A stretch of 64,000 nucleotides of DNA from positions 1 through 64,000 of the forward strand of contig NZ_WAAO01000002.1 in the NCBI RefSeq assembly GCF_008868005.1, given 5' to 3'. The stretch's first letter is position 1, and the number at the start of each line of letters is the position of its first letter. Under the pieces are notes generated by a model. The model had not been told where the DNA came from. It saw nothing but the letters and a program-made list of their open reading frames with translations, and searched no databases. Origin of the DNA: Microbacterium algeriense (GTDB lineage: Bacteria > Actinomycetota > Actinomycetes > Actinomycetales > Microbacteriaceae). Made by a program: the position numbers and the translations under genes. Below, one piece after another: positions 59,735 through 64,000 of this stretch.

Positions 59735-61621
59735 CTATGCCAGCAGCTGGTGCCGGGCGAGGTCGCGGTACAGCGGGGTCGACTCCACGAGCTCGGTGTG
59801 GGTGCCCTGGCCGACGACGACGCCGTCCTGCAGCACCACGATCAGGTCGCTGTCGACCACGGTCGAGAGGCGGTGGGCGATCACGACGAGTGTGCGGTCG
59901 GTGGACACCGCGTCGATCGCCTCCCGCATCCGCTGCTCGTTCACGCCGTCGAGCGACGATGTGGACTCGTCCAGCAGCAGGATCGGGGCGTCCGTGAGCA
60001 GCGCGCGGGCGATGGCCAGGCGCTGACGCTCGCCTCCGGACAGCATCACGCCGTCCTCGCCGACCGGGGCGTCGATGCCCAGCGGGTTCCGCTCGAGCAC
60101 GTCGCCGAGGTTCACCGCTCGGAGCACGCGCTCGCAATCCGCGGCAGAGGCATCCGGAGAGGCCAGCCGCAGGTTCTCGGCGAGGGTGCCTGCCAGCGTC
60201 GGGGCGTCCTGCTCGACGTAGCCGAAGTGCGCGCGCAGCTCGTCGCGGGGATAGGTGCGCGCATCGTGGCCGTGCAATCGGATGGACCCGCCGGTGGGGT
60301 CGTAGAAGCGCTCGATCAGCGACAGGATCGTGCTCTTGCCCGCACCACTGGGCCCGACCAGGGCGACTCTGGCGCCGCGCGGGACCGCGAAGGAGACGCC
60401 GCGGAGAACCTCGTGATCCTGCACCGTCGGGGATTCCGCCTCGGCCGACTCGAGGTGGGCGTCCGCGAGCAGGGTCTGCGCGGCCTTCGCCGCCGCCTGG
60501 CGGGCTGCGACCACGTTCTCGGGGTAGCGGAAGCGCACGTCGCGGAACTCGAGCGCGGGAGCGTCGGGTGCCGCGGTTTCGCGGGGGAGGGCTGCTGCGA
60601 TCGCCTGGTCGTCCTGCGTCTCGGTGGGCAGGTCGAGCACCTCCTGGATGCGGCCGAGCGCGCCCAGCGCCTGATTCACGGAGGTGATCGCACCGAAGGT
60701 CGTGGCGAGCGGCATCACGAGCAGGAACAGGAACATGATGAACGAGATCAGCGAGGCGATCGTGATCGCTCCGGCGGCGACACGGAACCCGCCGACGCCG
60801 AGGACCACGAGCAGCGACAACTGCAGCGCGATGCCGGAGACCGGGACCACGAGCGAGGAGATCTTGGCGATGCGCACGCCGATGCCGTAGGCGTCGGCGG
60901 CGAGCTCCGATACGGAGGCGGTCTCGCGCTCCGTCGCTCCGGACGCGCGGATGGTGCGGATCGATCCGACAGCGCGTTCGACACCGGAGGCGAGTTCGCC
61001 GACCTTCTCCTGCTGGGCGGTCGAGGCGGTGCGGATCCGGCCGCTGAGCAGCACGACGACGGCGACCGAGACGCCGATCACGACCACGATGAGCAGGAGC
61101 AGGACGGGGTCGATCAGCAGCATCGCGATGAGGGCGCCGAGGAAGAGCACGGCGCTGCCGACGGCATCCGCGAGCCCTTGCGTGAGCACGGCGTACAGCA
61201 GCGTGGTGTCGGTGCCGACGCGGGAGACGAGGTCTCCCGTGCGGCGTGCGTCGAACTCCGAGGTGGGCAGGTGCAGGATCCGTGCGATGAGCTTGCGACG
61301 GCTGGAGTACACCACCGCGGTGCCCGTGCGCTGCAGGAGGTAGTGCTGGAAACCGGAGATGATCGACGACACGATCACGAATCCGACGAGCAGCCAGACG
61401 AGGATGCCGATTCCGGTGTCGGACGGCACCGCCTCGATGACCTGCCCGACGAGCAGCGGTTGCACGAGCGACGTCGCAGCGCCGACGACGCTGAGGACCG
61501 CGACCACGATGAGGGTGCGCTTGTGCTCGAAGAGGAAGGGGAGGAGCTGGCGGAAGGTGGCGCGGGGGCCTTCGGACTGTGCGCCACGGCCGCGGCGGCG
61601 TGCGGTCGCCGAACCGGACAT
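59735..61621 (-). CDS. ABC exporter, fused membrane and ATPase domains (MsbA/LmrA-like)
   Basis: 628 aa. Six-helix exporter domain at about residues 25-330 (FLFEHKRTLIVVAVLSVVGA start), then an ATPase domain with Walker A GPSGAGKSTIL, signature LSGGERQRLAIARAL and Walker B ILLLDESTSSLD. A region of about 40 residues between the first ATPase strands (VVAARQAAAKAAQTLLADAH) is an insertion compared with MsbA. Works as homodimer in the cytoplasmic membrane and exports drugs or lipids. The small HTH gene lies 75 bp upstream on the same strand and may control it. Confidence 0.92.
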   Translation of the reverse strand: MSGSATARRRGRGAQSEGPRATFRQLLPFLFEHKRTLIVVAVLSVVGAATSLVQPLLVGQVIEAVPSDTGIGILVWLLVGFVIVSSIISGFQHYLLQRTGTAVVYSSRRKLIARILHLPTSEFDARRTGDLVSRVGTDTTLLYAVLTQGLADAVGSAVLFLGALIAMLLIDPVLLLLIVVVIGVSVAVVVLLSGRIRTASTAQQEKVGELASGVERAVGSIRTIRASGATERETASVSELAADAYGIGVRIAKISSLVVPVSGIALQLSLLVVLGVGGFRVAAGAITIASLISFIMFLFLLVMPLATTFGAITSVNQALGALGRIQEVLDLPTETQDDQAIAAALPRETAAPDAPALEFRDVRFRYPENVVAARQAAAKAAQTLLADAHLESAEAESPTVQDHEVLRGVSFAVPRGARVALVGPSGAGKSTILSLIERFYDPTGGSIRLHGHDARTYPRDELRAHFGYVEQDAPTLAGTLAENLRLASPDASAADCERVLRAVNLGDVLERNPLGIDAPVGEDGVMLSGGERQRLAIARALLTDAPILLLDESTSSLDGVNEQRMREAIDAVSTDRTLVVIAHRLSTVVDSDLIVVLQDGVVVGQGTHTELVESTPLYRDLARHQLLA

Positions 61622-61696
61622 GGGGGACCTCGATCTGGAGATGGTACTTCGACCGTACTTCGTTCGCGGGGGAATCCTATGGAGGGGCTGTATGGC

Positions 61697-61903
61697 TCAG
61701 GATCGACCGAAGCGGCGGTGCGCGGCCTGCTTGCTGACGCCCAGCGCGCTCGCGATCGCCTGCCACGAGTAACCCTGGTTGCGAGCGCGGCGCACCTGAG
61801 CCTCCTCGGCCCGGGCGAGCTCCGTGCGGGCCTCGGTGAGTCGGTGCAGCGCCGCGAGCGGTTCGCCGCCGTCATCCTGGGCGAGAGCAGTGGTGTGTGT
61901 CAT
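61697..61903 (-). CDS. Small helix-turn-helix protein
   Basis: 68 aa. N-terminal helix (EPLAALHRLTEARTELARAE) and C-terminal HTH of sigma/homeodomain type (RNQGYSWQAIASALGVSKQA, then AHRRFG). Small proteins of this kind are common in Microbacteriaceae, often next to transporters or Clp-type genes. It is in line with the ABC exporter and may be its regulator. Two 16-bp palindromes (61919-61961) lie just upstream. Confidence 0.75.
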   Translation of the reverse strand: MTHTTALAQDDGGEPLAALHRLTEARTELARAEEAQVRRARNQGYSWQAIASALGVSKQAAHRRFGRS

Positions 61904-61918
61904 CGGAGAACCTCCACC

Positions 61919-61961
61919 GTCAATTTATATTGACGCCGGTTCGAAGTCAACATGGATTGAC
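61919..61961. promoter_or_regulatory. Tandem 16-bp palindromes (operator pair)
   Basis: GTCAAT-TTAT-ATTGAC (61919-61934) and GTCAA-CATGGA-TTGAC (61946-61961), centres 27 bp apart. They fall in the divergent region between the small HTH gene (start 61903) and the antitoxin gene (about 62029). The first overlaps a possible -10 (TATATT). Either the HTH protein or the antitoxin complex could bind them; closeness to 61903 favours the HTH gene. Confidence 0.7.
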
Positions 61962-62028
61962 GAGAAGTTGTCCACAGATCGACCTTCCGCGCATGTGCGT
62001 CACATGCGATCCTGGGAGCATGGGACGC

Positions 62029-62280
62029 ATGCTGCAAGTCAGGAACCTCCCGGACGCCGTCCACGCGAAGCTCAAGGAGCGTGCCGCCGCGGAGCGCATG
62101 ACGCTGTCCGATTATGTGGCGCGGGAACTCGAAGACCTCGTGCGCTACCGCAGCAACGTTCAGGTCATCGCCGCGGCGAGGGAGCGAGCACGCGCAGCCG
62201 GCGTCGCGCTATCGCGGACGGACATCCTCACGGCGCGCGACCAGGAGCGGGCGGAGCATGACGGGGCATCCCTCCGGTGA
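62029..62280 (+). CDS. vapB: Antitoxin, FitA/VapB type (ribbon-helix-helix)
   Basis: 83 aa from ATG 62029 (GGGAG ten bases upstream); ATG 62020 in the same frame is the alternative. MLQVRNLPDAVHAKLKERAA and RMTLSDYVARELEDL are the ribbon-helix-helix pattern of FitA-like antitoxins. The C-terminal half is charged and probably unfolded until bound to the toxin. Its stop overlaps the toxin start (GTGA). It neutralises the PIN-domain toxin and should autoregulate the pair. Confidence 0.87.
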   Translation: MLQVRNLPDAVHAKLKERAAAERMTLSDYVARELEDLVRYRSNVQVIAAARERARAAGVALSRTDILTARDQERAEHDGASLR

Positions 62281-62660
62281 GCGCGCGTGGACCGGTCGTG
62301 CTCGATGCCTCCGCCGCGATCGAGGCTCTACTCGGCGAGGAGCCCTGGGTCGGAGGCGAGGACTTCCACGCCCACGCCGGTCTCGACATCGAGGTCGTGT
62401 CGGTGCTACGGCGGCAGACGCTTCGCTCGCAGCTTCCCTCCCATGTCGCGCGGGAGGCACTCGATGCCTTCGGGGACCTTCAGATCACGCGGCATCCGCT
62501 GCGACGGCTGATCCCGCGCATCTGGACCCTTCGCGATGAGGTGTCCGCGTACGACGCGGGGTACGTCGCCCTCGCCGAGGCGCTCGGACTGCCGCTGCTC
62601 ACTCGGGACGGTCGCCTGGCGAGAACCGCCTCCCGCTACTGCGAGGTCGTCGTCCTCTGA
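62277..62660 (+). CDS. vapC: PIN-domain ribonuclease toxin, VapC type
   Basis: 127 aa from GTG 62277. PIN-domain acidic residues visible: Asp10 in VVLDASAAIEALL, Glu39 in DIEVVSVLRR, Asp93 in AYDAGYVALAEAL and Asp111 in LTRDGRLA. Cleaves RNA (often tRNA or rRNA) when freed of its antitoxin. Length and motif spacing are normal, so it is likely intact. Followed by a strong bidirectional terminator. Confidence 0.9.
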   Translation: MSARGPVVLDASAAIEALLGEEPWVGGEDFHAHAGLDIEVVSVLRRQTLRSQLPSHVAREALDAFGDLQITRHPLRRLIPRIWTLRDEVSAYDAGYVALAEALGLPLLTRDGRLARTASRYCEVVVL

Positions 62661-62679
62661 GGTGCCTTCGCAGACACAA

Positions 62680-62713
62680 GACGGCGCCCGTGTCCGCAGA
62701 CACGGGCGCCGTC
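62680..62713. terminator. Bidirectional terminator hairpin
   Basis: GACGGCGCCCGTGTC-CGCA-GACACGGGCGCCGTC, perfect 15-bp stem with 4-nt loop, between the toxin gene (ends 62660) and the convergent MHS transporter (ends 62724). Confidence 0.8.
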
Positions 62714-62723
62714 ACTGCGCTGC

Positions 62724-64000
62724 CTAGAGCTCGACGGCGGACGCGAGACCGAGGTCTTCCTCGTAGTCGTGGTCCTTCGTCTCCGGAGTGAAGATCAGTG
62801 CCACGAAGGTCAGCACGGCCATCGCCGACAGGTACAGCCCGACCAACCAGGGCTGGCCACCGACCGCGGCCCACAGCGCCACTGCGATGAACGGGGCGAC
62901 AGCCGCGCCCAGGATCGACGACACGTTGTAGGCGATCGCCGAGCCGGAGTAGCGCACGTTCGTCGGGAACAGCTCGGGCAGCAGCGCGCCCATCGGTCCG
63001 AAGGTCGTTCCCATCAGCACGAACCCGAACACGAGGAACGCCTGCGTCAGCGCACCGGTGAACTTCGGGTCGGCCTGCGGCAGCAGGAAGAGGTTGAACG
63101 TGAGACCGAACACGATGATGAGTCCCGTGACCCAGAGCAGCAGCTTCCGGCGTCCGATCGCGTCGGCGATGGGGCCGGACAGCAGGGTGAAGACACCGAA
63201 GAACACCACGCCGATGATCTGCATCAGCACGAAGTCCGTGTAGCCGAAGCCGAGACCGGGGTAGAACTGCTGCGCGAACACGCTCGGGTCGAACGGCTTG
63301 CCGGTCGCCTCGGCGGCAGCCTGGGCGGCGGCGGACGCGGTCTCCAGGTCGGCGGCCTTGGTGCCGTACGTCAGCGTGAAGTTCGTCATCAGGTAGAACA
63401 GCACATACGTCGCCAGCATGATGAACGTGCCGAGGATCAGCTGCTTCCAGTGGTGACGGAAGACGGTCGCGAGCGGCAGCTTCCGGATGGTGCCCTTCTC
63501 GGCGGCCTTCTTGAACGTGTCCGATTCGACGAGCTTGAGTCGCACCCAGAGGCCGATGATGACCATGACCGCGGAGAAGAGGAACGGCACACGCCAACCC
63601 CATGACAGGAACGCCTCGGACTTGAGGACTGGGTTCTCCGGGTGCGGCAGGGCGAAGTTGATCGCCAGGAACAGGCCGTTCGCGATGATGAACCCCAGCG
63701 GGGCGCCCAGCTGCGGGAAGGAGCCGTACCAGGCGCGCTTGCCCTTCGGGGCGTTCTCCGTCGCGACGAGAGCGGCGCCCGACCATTCGCCGCCGAGCGC
63801 GAAGCCCTGCGCGAGCCGCAGGACCAGCAGGAGCAGCGGTGCGACCCAGTTGATCTGCTGGAAGGTGGGGAGGAGTCCGATCACGAAGGTCGCGATGCCC
63901 ATAGTGAGCAGCGACGCGACGAGAGTGGCCTTGCGTCCGAACTTGTCGCCGAAGTGGCCGAACACGACGGCGCCGATGGGGCGGGCGACCATGGCGGCGC
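62724..64000 (-). CDS. MHS family MFS transporter (partial, 5' end outside window)
   Basis: At least 425 codons; the frame continues past the right edge, so the N-terminus is missing. Metabolite:H+ symporter marks: RPIGAVVFGHFGDKFGRKAT (motif A), LGGEWSGAALVATENAPKGK and GSFPQLGAPLGFIIANG. About ten spans are seen; a soluble loop of about 50 residues (KAADLETASAAAQAAAEATG) between spans 7 and 8 is larger than usual. Family members import organic acids, osmolytes or shikimate-type compounds. The C-terminus ends in a DYEEDLG-type acidic tail. Confidence 0.92.
   Translation of the reverse strand, partial: AAMVARPIGAVVFGHFGDKFGRKATLVASLLTMGIATFVIGLLPTFQQINWVAPLLLLVLRLAQGFALGGEWSGAALVATENAPKGKRAWYGSFPQLGAPLGFIIANGLFLAINFALPHPENPVLKSEAFLSWGWRVPFLFSAVMVIIGLWVRLKLVESDTFKKAAEKGTIRKLPLATVFRHHWKQLILGTFIMLATYVLFYLMTNFTLTYGTKAADLETASAAAQAAAEATGKPFDPSVFAQQFYPGLGFGYTDFVLMQIIGVVFFGVFTLLSGPIADAIGRRKLLLWVTGLIIVFGLTFNLFLLPQADPKFTGALTQAFLVFGFVLMGTTFGPMGALLPELFPTNVRYSGSAIAYNVSSILGAAVAPFIAVALWAAVGGQPWLVGLYLSAMAVLTFVALIFTPETKDHDYEEDLGLASAVEL

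Noticed and set aside
59540..61933. A 797-codon plus-strand frame opposite the ABC exporter
   Set aside because: Composition (His/Asp/Glu/Arg-rich, no motif) marks it as the antisense shadow of the exporter, whose Walker and signature motifs are clear.
1..64000. tRNA, rRNA, riboswitch, transposase, integrase or att sites
   Set aside because: None could be supported by reading; no direct repeats were found at the edges of the RHS island, so no integration mechanism is claimed.

Overview
The window comes from a high-G+C actinobacterium, most probably a Microbacteriaceae member close to Microbacterium. The reasons are strongly G/C-ending codons, many GTG starts and ATGA start/stop overlaps, a DUF222/HNH-type protein tail at the left edge, the short repeat built on CCCTGAGCCTGTCGAAGGG that litters these genomes, a GTP-type PEP carboxykinase beside a RamB-type regulator, and a long (482 aa) GAPDH. 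No rRNA, tRNA, CRISPR array, transposase or phage gene was seen.

Layout. 0.2-28.3 kb is a catabolic region: TetR + aldehyde dehydrogenase + GMC oxidoreductase; two DUF202 membrane proteins; an amidohydrolase/MoaF-like/APC-permease operon; two SDRs; a TetR/aldo-keto reductase pair with a clear operator; a HAD phosphatase; a branched-chain-amino-acid-type ABC transporter (LivK-H-MG-F, with LivM and LivG fused) led by a second MoaF-like gene and an SnoaL-like gene, with an AraC regulator upstream; a MurNAc-6-P recycling set (RpiR, BadF-type kinase, MurQ); and a copper amine oxidase whose promoter carries the same TetR-type palindrome as the promoter of an adjacent tetR gene. Two MoaF-like proteins, a copper amine oxidase and an AraC regulator together point to monoamine use.

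28.3-36.1 kb is a lower-G+C island built from polymorphic-toxin (RHS) debris. A 5'-truncated RHS gene has a hydrophobic C-terminal domain followed after one base by a small membrane protein (candidate immunity). A second copy of that membrane protein lies at the left island edge. A broken RHS core fragment runs into another candidate immunity gene. Around these lie a lipoprotein, three related two-TM/PH-like proteins, other orphan small genes, a gene with two in-frame stops and a frameshifted TPR remnant. This is the most interesting part of the window.

36.1-53.4 kb is a second catabolic region: an operon SDR - zinc alcohol dehydrogenase - aldo/keto reductase - two HSL-type esterases - MFS exporter, a divergent aldo/keto reductase, two SMR-type small exporters, an oligopeptide/glycoside-type ABC transporter (with a permease-ATPase fusion) running into a TetR gene and an alpha/beta hydrolase, an O-methyltransferase-like gene and a second amidohydrolase. 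An 18-bp motif (consensus about TTTTCCACNNNTGTAGAC) recurs at four promoters here and suggests one local regulon, perhaps controlled by the TetR at 49.5 kb.

53.5-64 kb is more core-like: GAPDH, an AlkZ-like protein, RamB-like regulator and pckG with a RamB-like box between them, three strong hairpins, an ABC exporter with a small HTH gene, a VapBC-type toxin-antitoxin pair behind two 16-bp palindromes, and a partial MHS-family transporter at the right edge.
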